Shown: positions 7,260-17,902 of the stretch, in pieces | Layout of the letters: each line of letters begins with the position of its first letter | Position numbering within the stretch: the first letter of the stretch is position 1 | Origin: Mycolicibacterium aichiense | GTDB taxonomy: Bacteria > Actinomycetota > Actinomycetes > Mycobacteriales > Mycobacteriaceae | Direction: 5' to 3' | Assembly (NCBI RefSeq): GCF_010726245.1 | Contig: NZ_AP022561.1 | Coordinates: 3,968,001-4,032,000, forward strand | Length of the DNA: 64,000 nt | Program-made: the position numbers and the translations under genes | Notes under the pieces: model-generated | What the model was told of the DNA's origin: nothing | What the model saw: the letters and a program-made list of their open reading frames with translations, nothing else | Database searches by the model: none

Positions 7260-8331
7260 GAATTCGTCCGGCGATGATGTTCTTCTGAATCTGTGACGTG
7301 CCGCCCATCACGCTTTGGGCACGGCTGTAGAGGTAGGCGCCGAACAACTCCTCATCGTCGGTGCCGACAGTGGCCAACGCGGCATGTCCTACCGACTGCT
7401 CGGTCCAGGTCATCAACAATTTGTCCAGCGACCCGTCCGGTCCGTGCTTGATGCCGTCGAGCTGCTCGGACAGACGCCGGCGCACGTGCAGGCGCAACAT
7501 CTCGGTCTGCACCCACGCCCACGCCAGCTCGTCGGGGGCCGGGCCCTCGACCCGGGACGCCATCTGACGCACCAGCTTTCCGTACCGCGCAGAGAACCCC
7601 AGCGTCGACGGCTCGCGCTCGTGGCTGACCACGGTCATCGCCAGCTTCCAGCCGTCACCTGGTGCGCCGACCATGTTCGCGGCGGGTACCCGCGCGCCGT
7701 CGAATTCGACCTGACCGAATTCCTTGGTGACACCGCTGATCATCTTCAGTGGCCGCTGGACGATCCCGGGCTGGTGCATCGTGACGATGAAGGCCGAGAT
7801 GCCTTTGTGTTTCGCCGCCTCCTTGTCGGTCCGGGCCAACACCAGGCACCAGTCGGCGCAGTCGGAGTAACTGGTCCAGATCTTGTGACCGTTGACGATG
7901 TACTCGTCGCCGTCTCGGGTCGCGGTCGTGGTCAGCGAGGCCAGGTCCGATCCGGCCCCGGGCTCCGAAAAGCCTTGGCACCAGCGCTCGGTGCCGTTGA
8001 TCATCCCGGGCAGGAAGCGCTGCCGCAGTTCCTCGCTGCCGTGATGGCTCAGACCGACCACCAGGTAGCCCAGGCTCGGGCGCGCGGGCGCCCCGGCCTT
8101 GGCGATCTCCTCGTCGACGATCACGTCGAACACGGGTGGCAAGCCCTGGCCGCCATACGCCGACGGCCACGAGGTGCCGAAGAACCCGGCGGCGTAGAGC
8201 GCCTGGTGCCAGTCCCCCGCCTTGGCCCAGTAGGCGTCGCCCGAGGTCGGGAACTTGCCCTTCTGCTCTGTCAGCCAGCCGCGCAACCGCTCCCGGAAGG
8301 CGGCCTCGTCCGGCGAATCACGAAAGTCCAA
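7243..8331 (-). CDS. Acyl-CoA dehydrogenase, catalytic-type subunit
   Basis: A 362-residue acyl-CoA dehydrogenase: N-terminal WPSAYGGQGLPP, FAD/substrate loop WCQGFSEPGAGSDLAS, strand KIWTSYSDCADWC, and C-terminal VMGGTSQIQKNIIAGRILGLG. A Glu in the SHEREP segment lies where the isovaleryl-CoA dehydrogenase-like enzymes carry their base, while the MCAD-type position is Gly. It overlaps the next upstream gene, a degenerate dehydrogenase, by 14 bases, giving the second such pair in the cluster. It should introduce the alpha-beta double bond into the acyl-CoA made by the co-transcribed ligase. Confidence 0.87.
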   Translation of the reverse strand: MDFRDSPDEAAFRERLRGWLTEQKGKFPTSGDAYWAKAGDWHQALYAAGFFGTSWPSAYGGQGLPPVFDVIVDEEIAKAGAPARPSLGYLVVGLSHHGSEELRQRFLPGMINGTERWCQGFSEPGAGSDLASLTTTATRDGDEYIVNGHKIWTSYSDCADWCLVLARTDKEAAKHKGISAFIVTMHQPGIVQRPLKMISGVTKEFGQVEFDGARVPAANMVGAPGDGWKLAMTVVSHEREPSTLGFSARYGKLVRQMASRVEGPAPDELAWAWVQTEMLRLHVRRRLSEQLDGIKHGPDGSLDKLLMTWTEQSVGHAALATVGTDDEELFGAYLYSRAQSVMGGTSQIQKNIIAGRILGLGV

Positions 8332-9223
8332 TGGTCAACTCCTCCAACTTGACTGGCCAGGTCTCGGTGGCGGCCAGCACCCGGCGCAGATAGACGTGGG
8401 CCAGGCACTCCCAGGTGTTGCCGATGCCGCCGTGCACCTGGATCGACATCTCGCACACCGCGAGTGCGGCTCGTGCGGAGTAGATCTTGGCGACCCGGCC
8501 GGCTTCCACTGCTTCTTCTGCGGGCAGCTCGTCGACAGCCCAAGCGGCGTGGCGCAGCACGCTCACCGACCCCTCGATGAGCGCCAGGCCCTCGGCCAGC
8601 ATGTGGGCGACAGCCTGGTAGGAACCGATGGCTGAGCCGTACTGCTCGCGCACCTTCGCGTATTCGGTTGCCAGCGTATGGGTGCCGCGTGCCGCTCCGA
8701 CCAGGTCGGCCGTCGTCACCGCCAGCGCCAGGGCGTACCAGCGCTGCGCCTGCTCGGCGGTCAGCTCCCCAACGGTGTCCGGTGAGCCGGAGGCGGCGGC
8801 GGTGACGCGGGTCAGGTCCGCGCCGTCGCGGGCCGCGCCGACACCGATCGAGTCGACGGTGTGACCGGTCAGCCGCATCGCGGCGGCGGCCCCGTCGGCG
8901 TCGATCACGGTGTCACCGACCGCGATGGTCGCCGGCACCGGGTCGGCCGCCAGCAGGCGGTACAGATCGTCGGCGAGCACCGGCCCGAGGAACGGCACGT
9001 CGACCAGACCACGGGCGAATTCCTCGGCCACCAAGGCGACTTCGACGCCGCTGGCACCGTCGGAACGAAGCGACCGCCAGCCGGTCGCGTCGACGGTCTT
9101 GGCCAGCCGCGCCCGGCGCTGCTGGTCGTCCAGGTCCGCGACGGAGCCCGGCCCGAAGTCGTCGGCCAGCCGAGCGGCGGCATCGCGCAGCTGCTGCTGC
9201 TCACTGGTCAGGCGTGCATCCAT
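8318..9223 (-). CDS. Acyl-CoA dehydrogenase-like partner subunit
   Basis: A 301-residue member of the acyl-CoA dehydrogenase family. It keeps the N-terminal helices (LTSEQQQLRDAAARL) and the C-terminal domain (REQYGSAIGSYQAVAHMLAEG, IQVHGGIGNTWECLAHVYLRR), but the middle beta domain is eroded and no glutamate sits at the usual base positions. ATG at 9223 lies inside the end of the ligase gene (23-base overlap). It is most simply the non-catalytic half of a heteromeric dehydrogenase with the 362-residue protein encoded just downstream. Confidence 0.83.
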   Translation of the reverse strand: MDARLTSEQQQLRDAAARLADDFGPGSVADLDDQQRRARLAKTVDATGWRSLRSDGASGVEVALVAEEFARGLVDVPFLGPVLADDLYRLLAADPVPATIAVGDTVIDADGAAAAMRLTGHTVDSIGVGAARDGADLTRVTAAASGSPDTVGELTAEQAQRWYALALAVTTADLVGAARGTHTLATEYAKVREQYGSAIGSYQAVAHMLAEGLALIEGSVSVLRHAAWAVDELPAEEAVEAGRVAKIYSARAALAVCEMSIQVHGGIGNTWECLAHVYLRRVLAATETWPVKLEELTIGLS

Positions 9224-10595
9224 ACTGCTCCTTGAGAACTCGCCGCAACGCCTTGCCCGATGGCAGGCGCGGGATTTCGGGCACGAAAACGATGTCGCGG
9301 GGACGTTTGTAGGACGCCAGCTTCTGGGCGACCAGTGCGTCCAGCTCCTCGGCGCTCACCGGCTCGGCGACGGTGACCGCGGCGATCACGGCCTCACCGT
9401 CCGCCTCGTCGGGCACACCGAACACCGCGCAGTCGGCCACGGCGGGATGGCCGTGCAGCACCGACTCGACCTCGGCGGGAGCGACTTGGAAGCCCCGCAC
9501 CTTGACCATTTCCTTGAGCCGGTCGGTGATTCGCAGCCAGCCGTCGTCCAGGAAACCGAGGTCCCCGGTGCGATACCAGCCGTCGTCGAACGCCTCGTCG
9601 GTGGCCTCGGCGGGCAGGTAGCCGGCCATCGCTGATTCCGAGCGCACCTGGATCTCGCCGACCGCGCCCGGCCCGACCGGTTCGCCGGTATCCGTCGACA
9701 CGATGCGCACCGCGGGGATCGGCCGCCCGACGGTGTCGAGCCGGGCCATATCGCGCGGGCAGCACGCGATCACCGGTACCTCGCTGGTGCCGTATGCCGA
9801 GATCCAGCCGACGCCGGTGCGTTCGGTCACGGCCTCGGCGACGCTGGTGGTGACCGGGGTGGCGCACCACATGATGTAGCGCAGCGACGACAGGTCGTAG
9901 GTGTCGAGCTTCGGATGCGAAGCGATCGCCAATGCGATTGGCGCGACGGCCATTTCGACGGTGATGCGGTCATCCTGGATGCACTGCAGCATGGTGTCGA
10001 TGTCGAACCGGCGATGCAGCCGCATCCACGCGCCGGCGTCGAGCACGGTGGCGATGTTGAGCAGGCCGAGGATGTGCGACGGCGGTGTGACGATCTGCAT
10101 GCGATCGACTGCCGTCAGGCCAAGAGCCTGACGCCAGTGCCGGATGCTCGCGGCCAGCGAACCATGAGTGTGCCGAACCGCTTTGGGCATACCCGTGGTC
10201 CCCGAGCTGAACACCAGTACGGCATCGGAGTCAGCCGCGTACTCCACCGGGGAGGGCTCCCCCGGGCTGATCGGATCGTCGAGGCTGAGCATCGGCATCA
10301 GGTCGGCCAACAACGGGCTGTCACCGACGGCATGGTCGGCGCGGGATACGTCGAGCGCATGGCCGATGTCGGCCGCTTTCCAGGCTGGGCTGATCAACAC
10401 CGCGGACGCACCGAGGCGCCAGATGGCGTGCACGGCGAAAATGAACTCGGGCCGGTTCGACGACATCAGCGCGATGCGCTGCCCGGCCCGCACGCCACGG
10501 CTCGCGAGAGTGCCTGCCAATCCCGCAGACAGCGCATCGACCTGAGATCGTGTGTAGATGCGGTCCTCGAAGGCAAGCACTCTCACGTCGCTCAC
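9201..10595 (-). CDS. AMP-forming acyl-CoA ligase (ANL superfamily)
   Basis: A 464-residue adenylate-forming enzyme that would activate a carboxylic acid to its CoA thioester with ATP. The P-loop VFSSGTTGMPKAV is at about residues 128-140, followed by YGTSE, YRTGDLG, the hinge RLKEMVKVRGFQVAPAE and the C-terminal catalytic Lys in LPSGKALRR. It is somewhat shorter than typical FadD enzymes (about 500+). GTG start. It is the first gene of a four-gene operon with two dehydrogenases and a crotonase, so it probably provides the entry step. It diverges from the ferredoxin gene across a 130-bp region with operator palindromes. The substrate is unknown. Confidence 0.88.
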   Translation of the reverse strand: MSDVRVLAFEDRIYTRSQVDALSAGLAGTLASRGVRAGQRIALMSSNRPEFIFAVHAIWRLGASAVLISPAWKAADIGHALDVSRADHAVGDSPLLADLMPMLSLDDPISPGEPSPVEYAADSDAVLVFSSGTTGMPKAVRHTHGSLAASIRHWRQALGLTAVDRMQIVTPPSHILGLLNIATVLDAGAWMRLHRRFDIDTMLQCIQDDRITVEMAVAPIALAIASHPKLDTYDLSSLRYIMWCATPVTTSVAEAVTERTGVGWISAYGTSEVPVIACCPRDMARLDTVGRPIPAVRIVSTDTGEPVGPGAVGEIQVRSESAMAGYLPAEATDEAFDDGWYRTGDLGFLDDGWLRITDRLKEMVKVRGFQVAPAEVESVLHGHPAVADCAVFGVPDEADGEAVIAAVTVAEPVSAEELDALVAQKLASYKRPRDIVFVPEIPRLPSGKALRRVLKEQYGCTPDQ

Positions 10596-10649
10596 GGCTC
10601 AGTCCGCTCGCACATGGTCAGTGACAATCCCATCTACAGGTCAACAAAC

Positions 10650-10685
10650 GAGAACATACTATCGCCAGTAGAGAACTGTATTCTC
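10650..10685. promoter_or_regulatory. Operator pair in the divergent ligase/ferredoxin promoter
   Basis: GAGAACTGTATTCTC (10671-10685) has perfect 5-bp arms and matches the motif seen at 3907, 3928, 5588 and 18209. A degenerate partner starting GAGAACATACTAT (10650-10664) has its centre exactly 21 bp upstream, the same spacing as the pair at the TetR gene. The site is placed to control both divergent transcripts. Confidence 0.62.
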
Positions 10686-10725
10686 ATCTGGGTAGAATGA
10701 TACTGCGCGAACGCTGAGGAGAGAA

Positions 10726-10998
10726 GTGAGCACGGCGACGATCACGCTGGACGGTAAGACGGTGACCATGCCGGTCAACAACGGCGAGACGGTGCTGGAG
10801 ACCGCCCGACGCGCCGGACTGACCCCGCCCTACAGCTGCGAAGCCGGTAACTGCGGAACCTGCATCGCGACGCTCACCGACGGTCGGGTCACGATGCGGG
10901 TCAACGAGGTCCTCGACGACAGCGAGATCGACGACGGCCTGATCCTGACGTGCCAGGGCGTGCCCGAATCCGACGTGACCGTGACCTACGACGACTGA
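10726..10998 (+). CDS. Plant-type 2Fe-2S ferredoxin
   Basis: A stand-alone 90-residue ferredoxin. The four cluster cysteines are Cys38, Cys43 and Cys46 (SCEAGNCGTC) and Cys76 (ILTCQG), the C-x4-C-x2-C...C spacing of plant-type 2Fe-2S domains. It resembles the C-terminal ferredoxin domain of KshB-type oxygenase reductases but has no flavin or NAD domain. GTG start with GAGGAGAG upstream. It could pass electrons to a monooxygenase or accept them from a dehydrogenase; no oxygenase is encoded next to it. Its end overlaps the convergent CoA-transferase gene by 13 bases. Confidence 0.9.
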   Translation: MSTATITLDGKTVTMPVNNGETVLETARRAGLTPPYSCEAGNCGTCIATLTDGRVTMRVNEVLDDSEIDDGLILTCQGVPESDVTVTYDD

Positions 10999-12029
10999 AA
11001 CTCGTCGAGCACCGGGGGCGGCAGATAGTCGGGTTCATATCCGACCACCCGCACCGGACTGCCGACCAGCCGGTAATCCCCCGCGGTGACGACGACCTCC
11101 GGTGTCGCCTCGAGGGCGTCGGGCAGCGATCGCACCGCAGCCGCCGGAATCCCCAACGGACGCAACCGCGCCTCCCAGCCCGCCGCGGTGTCGGCGGCCA
11201 GCGCTGCGGTCACGATCGCCAGCACCTCATCGCGGTGCGCCGATCGCTCGGCCATCGTCGGGAAGCCGTCGATGCCGGCCTCGGCGGCGAAGATCTTCCA
11301 GAAGCCGTCGTGGGTGACGAACAGCGCCAGATACCCATCCGCGGTCGGAAACAGCTGCGCGGGAACGTAAAACGAGTGCGCACCGAACGGATGCCGACGC
11401 GGGTGCACACCATCGTTGAGATAGGCCGAGGCCCGATAGTTCAGCTGCGAGAACATCACGTCGCGCAGCGAGACGTCCACCTGCCCACCCCGCCCGGAGA
11501 CGATCATCGCCAGCAGTCCCAGCGCCGCGGTCAACCCGGTGGAGTTGTCGGCCGACGAGTAGCCCGGCAGAGTCGGCGGCGCATCCGGGTCACCGGTCAT
11601 CGCGGCCACGCCGGTGGCCGCTTGGATCACGTAGTCGAAGGCGGGGTCGTCGCCGCCGGCGAGGCCGTAGCCCGTCAGCGCGACACACACGATCTTCTCG
11701 TTGTGCGCGCGCAGCGCCTCATAGGTGAGCCCTAACCGCCGGATCACCGAGGGCTTCATATTGACCAGCAGCGCATCGGATTCCGCGACCAGCTCACCGA
11801 GGCGCTGGCGGCCGGCTTCGGAGGCCAGGTCCAGGCACACGCTGCGCTTGTTGCGGTTCAGGCTGGCGAAATAGCTGTCCCCGACCTGACGGGAGATCTC
11901 CCCGCCGGGCGGCTCGATCTTGATGACCTGCGCACCGAGATCGGCGAGCAGCATGGTGGCATACGGCCCGGCCAGCATGGTGCCGACCTCAAGAATTCGA
12001 ACGCCGGATAGTGGAGCGGCGGTGCTCAT
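10986..12029 (-). CDS. CaiB/BaiF family (class III) CoA-transferase
   Basis: A 347-residue family III CoA-transferase: ILEVGTMLAGPYATMLLADLGAQVIKIE at the N-terminus, then FDYVIQAATG and the DNSTGL segment with the likely catalytic Asp. These enzymes move CoA between carboxylic acids through Asp-anhydride and thioester intermediates. ATG at 12029 overlaps the stop of the LLM oxidoreductase (ATGA), so it is the last gene of the mutase operon. In context it could charge the pathway acid using succinyl-CoA or a pathway intermediate. Longer upstream frames lie within the LLM gene and were rejected. Confidence 0.88.
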   Translation of the reverse strand: MSTAAPLSGVRILEVGTMLAGPYATMLLADLGAQVIKIEPPGGEISRQVGDSYFASLNRNKRSVCLDLASEAGRQRLGELVAESDALLVNMKPSVIRRLGLTYEALRAHNEKIVCVALTGYGLAGGDDPAFDYVIQAATGVAAMTGDPDAPPTLPGYSSADNSTGLTAALGLLAMIVSGRGGQVDVSLRDVMFSQLNYRASAYLNDGVHPRRHPFGAHSFYVPAQLFPTADGYLALFVTHDGFWKIFAAEAGIDGFPTMAERSAHRDEVLAIVTAALAADTAAGWEARLRPLGIPAAAVRSLPDALEATPEVVVTAGDYRLVGSPVRVVGYEPDYLPPPVLDEFQSS

Positions 12030-12985
12030 CGCACCTCGGCGCCGAGTTGCGCAATCACCTCGCGGGTGCGGTATTTCGACGCCACCAACTCGTCCCGGGT
12101 CTCCCCGATCGGCAGCAGGCGCACCGACAGGTCGGTGACTCCGGCGTCGGCGAACGCGCGGAACCGGGCCAGGATTGCCTCTTCGTCGCCGGCCGCGCAC
12201 AGGTCGCCGACGTTGCGTGCGTCGCCGCGGTCGAGCAGCTTCTGGTAGTTGGGCGACGTCTCGGCCTCGGCAAGGATCCGGTTGGCCCGGTCCTTGGCCG
12301 CCTCGATCTCGGAGTTCGCGCACAGGCACACCGGGATTCCGGCGACGATGCGCGGAGCGGGCCGGCCTGCGTTGTCGGCGGCCTTGGTGATCCGCGGCGC
12401 GATGTGGTCGCCGATCGCGCGCTCGTCGGCCATCCACAGCACCGTGCCGTCGGTGAGTTCACCCGCGATCTGCAGCATCACCGGACCCAGGGCAGCCAGC
12501 AATACCGGTAGCGGCGACTCCGCCTGCAGCACAGTCGGATTGTGCACCGTGAAGGTGTCGTTCTCGACGTCCACATCACCCGGGCCTGCCAGCGCGGCGT
12601 TCAGCACCTCGAGGTAGTCGCGGGTGTAGGACGCCGGCTTCTCGTAGGGCAGCCCCAGCATGTCGCGGATGATCCAGTGGTGCGACGGTCCCACGCCCAG
12701 CGCCAGCCGGTTGCCGCTGCCGGCATGCACCGACAGCGCCTGGCGGGCGAGTGCGATCGGGTGCTGTGCCTGCAGCGGTACCACCGCTGTGCCCAACTCG
12801 ATACGCGAGGTTCGGGCGCCCATCTGAGCCACCATCGTCAGGGCGTCGTAGTCGTTGGGCACCTGCGGCATCCACGCGGTGTCGAAGCCGGCGGCCTCGG
12901 CCCACTCGATGTCTTCGAGGAGCTTCTTCACCTTGCGGGCCATATCGCCCCGCTCGGCGCCGATCATCACTCCAAGACGCATCAC
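12026..12985 (-). CDS. LLM-class F420-dependent oxidoreductase
   Basis: A luciferase-like TIM-barrel protein of 319 residues: MRLGVMIG at strand 1, FDTAWMPQ, the IELGTAVVP segment, LALGVGPSHHWI and the LPVLLAALGP region characteristic of F420-using mycobacterial members. It would transfer hydride to or from coenzyme F420, or act as a flavin monooxygenase. It is the third gene of a four-gene operon, directly after the B12-binding mutase subunit and overlapping the CoA-transferase. A GTG at 12985 and an ATG at 12982 are equally placed starts. The substrate is unknown. Confidence 0.85.
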   Translation of the reverse strand: MMRLGVMIGAERGDMARKVKKLLEDIEWAEAAGFDTAWMPQVPNDYDALTMVAQMGARTSRIELGTAVVPLQAQHPIALARQALSVHAGSGNRLALGVGPSHHWIIRDMLGLPYEKPASYTRDYLEVLNAALAGPGDVDVENDTFTVHNPTVLQAESPLPVLLAALGPVMLQIAGELTDGTVLWMADERAIGDHIAPRITKAADNAGRPAPRIVAGIPVCLCANSEIEAAKDRANRILAEAETSPNYQKLLDRGDARNVGDLCAAGDEEAILARFRAFADAGVTDLSVRLLPIGETRDELVASKYRTREVIAQLGAEVR

Positions 12986-13383
12986 TCACCCCACCTGTTC
13001 TGAGGTCAGAGCACGGACGTCGGTCACCAGGGTCTCCAGCGACGTCCCGGTCGGAAATACCGCCGCGGCACCGACTTCCAGCAACTTGGCCACGTCACTC
13101 TGCGGGATCGTGCCGCCGACGATCACCGCGATGTCGCCGGCGTCGGCGTCCCGCAGCGCGTCGACGGTCCGCTTGGTCAACGCCAGGTGCGCGCCAGACA
13201 GGATCGAAAGCCCCACCACCGCAACATCTTCCTGCAGTGCGATCGACACGATGTCTTCGATGCGCTGGCGGATGCCGGTGTAGATGACCTCGAAGCCGGC
13301 GTCACGAAGGGTGCGGGCCACGATCTTGGCTCCGCGGTCATGGCCGTCCAGACCGGGCTTGGCAACGAGAATGCGAGCGCTCA

Positions 13384-13384
<1 letters not shown>
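12986..13384 (-). CDS. Acyl-CoA mutase small subunit, B12-binding domain
   Basis: A 132-residue cobalamin-binding Rossmann domain with the base-off/His-on signature DGHDRG near the N-terminus, followed by the LSILSGAH and VGGTIP segments. It corresponds to the C-terminal domain of methylmalonyl-CoA mutase encoded separately, as in IcmB/HcmB-type mutases. GTG at 13384 shares one base with the stop of the large-subunit gene (TAGTG), showing tight coupling. A longer in-frame extension inside the large subunit is unlikely. It forms the holoenzyme with the large subunit, probably assembled by the MeaB-type GTPase. Confidence 0.9.
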
Positions 13385-14961
<1,577 letters not shown>

Positions 14962-15057
14962 CGGTGGATACCGTACTTGCAGTTTATGAGAATGCCAATA
15001 CCGCTTTGGGCAAGTCATGTGCAGAATTCGCGGAAGACGCTGGTGAGGCAGTCGACC

Positions 15058-15822
15058 CTACGAGCTGAGCCGCCCGGAGAGCAGGTGCGCCTGCTCAAGC
15101 AGCAGTGTGCCGAGTTCCTGGCGCCGGTCGGGTCTGAAGCGGGTTTCGACCCCGGTGAGGCTCAGCGCCCAGGCCGGCCTGCCGTTCTGGTCGAACACCG
15201 CCGCCGCGATGCCCCAGCTGCCCTCGACGATCAACGCCGGGTTCACCGCGTATCCGGTGAGGCGGGTCGCCTCGATCCTGGCCCGGATCGACTCCTCGGT
15301 GTGCTCGTCACCCCAATCGGCCGCGGGCACCGCCCGCAAGAAGAAGTCATCGACCTCCTCGGCGGGCAGGTGGCTCAGGATTGCCAGCCCGGCCGAGGCC
15401 ACCCCGAGCGGAAACCTGATGCCCTCGCGCAGGACGTGGGACCGCAGCGGGAAACTGCCCTCGACGCTGAGCAGACAGACCGTCTCATCGCCGCGCCTCG
15501 CCGAGAAGAAGGCGCTCTCACCGGTCTCGGCGGCAAGGCGGGCGACCACCTCGCGGGCCTTGTCGGTGACGTCGTACCGGTTTGCGGCAACAGCGCCCAG
15601 CAGATACATCTCGGGGCCGAGCAGCCATCGCCCGGTCTTGGTGTCCCGGTCGATCAGCCCGACCTCGGCCAGCGAGGTGAGCAGGCGATGGGCGGTCGGA
15701 CGGGCGAGCGCGGCGGCCTTGCCCACCTCCGTCGTCGATGCCCCAGCAGGTTCCGCGGCCCCGACCGCACCCAGCAACGCGGCGACACGCGCAACCACAG
15801 TGGGCTTGTCGGTCACAGCCAA
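15058..15822 (-). CDS. IclR-family transcriptional regulator
   Basis: A 254-residue IclR protein: an N-terminal winged helix-turn-helix (TTEVGKAAALARPTAHRLL, about residues 30-48), then the GAF-like effector domain with the family's GESAFFSARRGD and FPLGVASAGLAILS segments. It diverges from the acetoacetyl-CoA synthetase gene across about 157 bp that contain a perfect inverted repeat. Control of that gene, and of itself, is the natural inference. The effector might be acetoacetate or a pathway acid. Confidence 0.88.
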   Translation of the reverse strand: MAVTDKPTVVARVAALLGAVGAAEPAGASTTEVGKAAALARPTAHRLLTSLAEVGLIDRDTKTGRWLLGPEMYLLGAVAANRYDVTDKAREVVARLAAETGESAFFSARRGDETVCLLSVEGSFPLRSHVLREGIRFPLGVASAGLAILSHLPAEEVDDFFLRAVPAADWGDEHTEESIRARIEATRLTGYAVNPALIVEGSWGIAAAVFDQNGRPAWALSLTGVETRFRPDRRQELGTLLLEQAHLLSGRLSS

Positions 15823-15869
15823 GGATCCTAGCGTTCACCAAGTGGACAGCTGGGCGATCAATTACCGCA

Positions 15870-15887
15870 CCGCGAACATCTTCGCGG
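15870..15887. promoter_or_regulatory. Inverted repeat in the iclR / acetoacetyl-CoA synthetase promoter region
   Basis: CCGCGAA-CATC-TTCGCGG is a perfect 7-bp inverted repeat with a 4-bp spacer, between the two divergent genes. Its position suggests an operator, perhaps for the IclR protein, though an RNA hairpin in the leader is also possible. Confidence 0.35.
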
Positions 15888-15979
15888 CGGTTTGTGTCGC
15901 GGGGTTGACTGCTCAGAGCGGTACTTGTTGAGTGGGCGCGACAGCGAGTGACGTTTACCCAGCGGACGCGAGGATCACG

Positions 15980-17902
15980 ATGCCGGGCCCAGAACCCCAG
16001 TGGAAGCAGTTCGCCTCGACCACGGCGGCACGCCACGGCGCCCCCGGCGGAGGCTACGCCGAGCTGTGGCAGTGGTCGGTCGACCATCCCGCTCGTTTCT
16101 GGCGCGCACTGTGGGAGCACTTTGACGTGCGCGCCGAGGTTGGTCCCGCGTCCGGCGACGAGGCGGTGCTCGCCGACGCCACGATGCCCGGCGCCGTCTG
16201 GTTTCCCGGCGTCCGGCTGAACTACCTCGACCAGATCCTTCGCCATACCGGGCGCCCCGGTGCGGCGATCGTCGGCATCGACGAAGACGGCACCCGTACC
16301 GAGATCGGCTGGAGCGAGCTTGCCGGCCGGGTCGGCGCGGTGGCTGCCGAACTGCGCAGGCTCGGGGTACAGACCGGGGACTGCGTGGCGGGATACCTGC
16401 CCGACGTCGCCGAGGCGATGATCGCGTTCCTGGCGACCGCGGCGCTCGGGGCGGTCTGGTCGGCTTGTGGGCAGGACTACGCACCGCAGGGTGCCGCATC
16501 ACGGCTGGCGCAACTGGAACCCAAGGTGCTGTTCAGCGCAGACGGGTACCGGCTGAACGGGCGCTGGTTCGACAAGCGCAACGACACCGACGAGTTACTG
16601 ACCCTGCTGCCCGGCCGGCCGCACCTGGTGCTGCTCGACAGCGACGACTACCGCGCGATTGTGGCCCATCCGGTCGACCCCGAGGTCACCGCCGTCCCGT
16701 TCGCCCATCCCCTGTGGGTGCTCTTCAGCTCCGGCACCACCGGCCGGCCGAAGGGGATCGTGCACGGCCACGGCGGTGTCGTGCTCGAACATCTGAAAGC
16801 GGCTGCGCTACATGGAGATCTGGGGTCCGACGACATCTTCTTCTGGCAGACCGCGCTGAGCTGGATGATGTGGAATTTCCGGATCGCAGGACTACTGTGC
16901 GGCTCGACAGTTGTCTGCTACAGCGGGCACCCCCTGTGCCCGGATGCCGACCGGCTCTGGCAGTTGCTCGAAGACGAGAAGGTCACCTACTTCGGCACCA
17001 GTCCCGGCCATCTGCTGGCGTCACGCAAGGCCGACCTGCATCCGGGCGCCCAACATGATCTGCGCCTCCTGACGACGATCGGCAGCACGGGATCACCGCT
17101 GCCGGCCGACCTGTTCGATTGGGTGCGTGAGCACGTCGGTGAGCACGTCGCGGTCTCCTCGATCAGCGGCGGCACCGACGTGGTGACCGCCTTCGCCGGC
17201 GGCACCGCAGGCATGCCAGTGGTGCCGGGAGAGCTGACCACCCGTTACCTCGGGGTGGCTCTCTACAGCTGGTCACCGCAACGAGAGCCGCTGGTCAACG
17301 ACGTAGGCGAAATGGTGATCACTGTGCCGATGCCGTCGATGCCGGTGGGATTCTGGAACGATGATGACGGGTCCCGTTACCGCGCAGCGTATTTCGATCA
17401 CGAATGGGCAGACGGAACGGCACCGCACGTGTGGCGGCATGGCGACTGGGTGACCGTCACCGACAGCGGTTCACTCATCATCCACGGGCGAAGCGACGCC
17501 ACCCTCAACCGGCACGGGATACGAATGGGCTCGGCTGACATCTACGAGGTGGTCGAGGCGATCGATGCGGTGACCGAGGGGTTCGTACTGGGCATCGACG
17601 GACCGGACGGCGCCTACTGGATGCCGCTGTTCGTCACGCTGGCGCCGGGGCGGGTGCTCGACGACGAGCTCGCCGACACCATCCGCTCGGCGATCCGCAC
17701 CAGCCTCTCTCCGCGTCACGTGCCCGACGACATCATTTCCGCTCCCGGGATCCCGCACACCCGCACCGGCAAAAAACTGGAGGTACCGGTGACCGCGATC
17801 ATGGCCGGGCACACCGACGTATCACTCGACCCGCGTTCGATCGACGACCCGGACCTGATCGACTGGTATCGCCAGAGGGGCGCCGAGCACGCCTGGGGCT
17901 AG
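15980..17902 (+). CDS. Acetoacetyl-CoA synthetase (acetoacetate-CoA ligase)
   Basis: A 640-residue adenylate-forming enzyme of the acetoacetyl-CoA synthetase subfamily. The N-terminal cap has the WKQF...WSVDHPARFW pattern, the P-loop VLFSSGTTGRPKGIVHGHGG is at about residues 248-267, and the GTD and NRHGIRMGSADIY motifs and a C-terminal HTRTGKKLEVPV with the catalytic Lys follow. It converts acetoacetate to acetoacetyl-CoA for thiolysis. ATG at 15980 with GAGG upstream was preferred; a GTG at 15932 would add 16 residues. It may salvage acetoacetate released at the end of the neighbouring pathway. Its stop overlaps the convergent DUF1330 gene by 4 bases. Confidence 0.88.
   Translation: MPGPEPQWKQFASTTAARHGAPGGGYAELWQWSVDHPARFWRALWEHFDVRAEVGPASGDEAVLADATMPGAVWFPGVRLNYLDQILRHTGRPGAAIVGIDEDGTRTEIGWSELAGRVGAVAAELRRLGVQTGDCVAGYLPDVAEAMIAFLATAALGAVWSACGQDYAPQGAASRLAQLEPKVLFSADGYRLNGRWFDKRNDTDELLTLLPGRPHLVLLDSDDYRAIVAHPVDPEVTAVPFAHPLWVLFSSGTTGRPKGIVHGHGGVVLEHLKAAALHGDLGSDDIFFWQTALSWMMWNFRIAGLLCGSTVVCYSGHPLCPDADRLWQLLEDEKVTYFGTSPGHLLASRKADLHPGAQHDLRLLTTIGSTGSPLPADLFDWVREHVGEHVAVSSISGGTDVVTAFAGGTAGMPVVPGELTTRYLGVALYSWSPQREPLVNDVGEMVITVPMPSMPVGFWNDDDGSRYRAAYFDHEWADGTAPHVWRHGDWVTVTDSGSLIIHGRSDATLNRHGIRMGSADIYEVVEAIDAVTEGFVLGIDGPDGAYWMPLFVTLAPGRVLDDELADTIRSAIRTSLSPRHVPDDIISAPGIPHTRTGKKLEVPVTAIMAGHTDVSLDPRSIDDPDLIDWYRQRGAEHAWG

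Noticed and set aside
12030..12437. Long N-terminal extension of the CaiB-type CoA-transferase
   Set aside because: The extension overlaps the LLM oxidoreductase gene, is Arg/Pro/Gly-rich, and the conserved N-terminus begins at the ATG overlapping the LLM stop.
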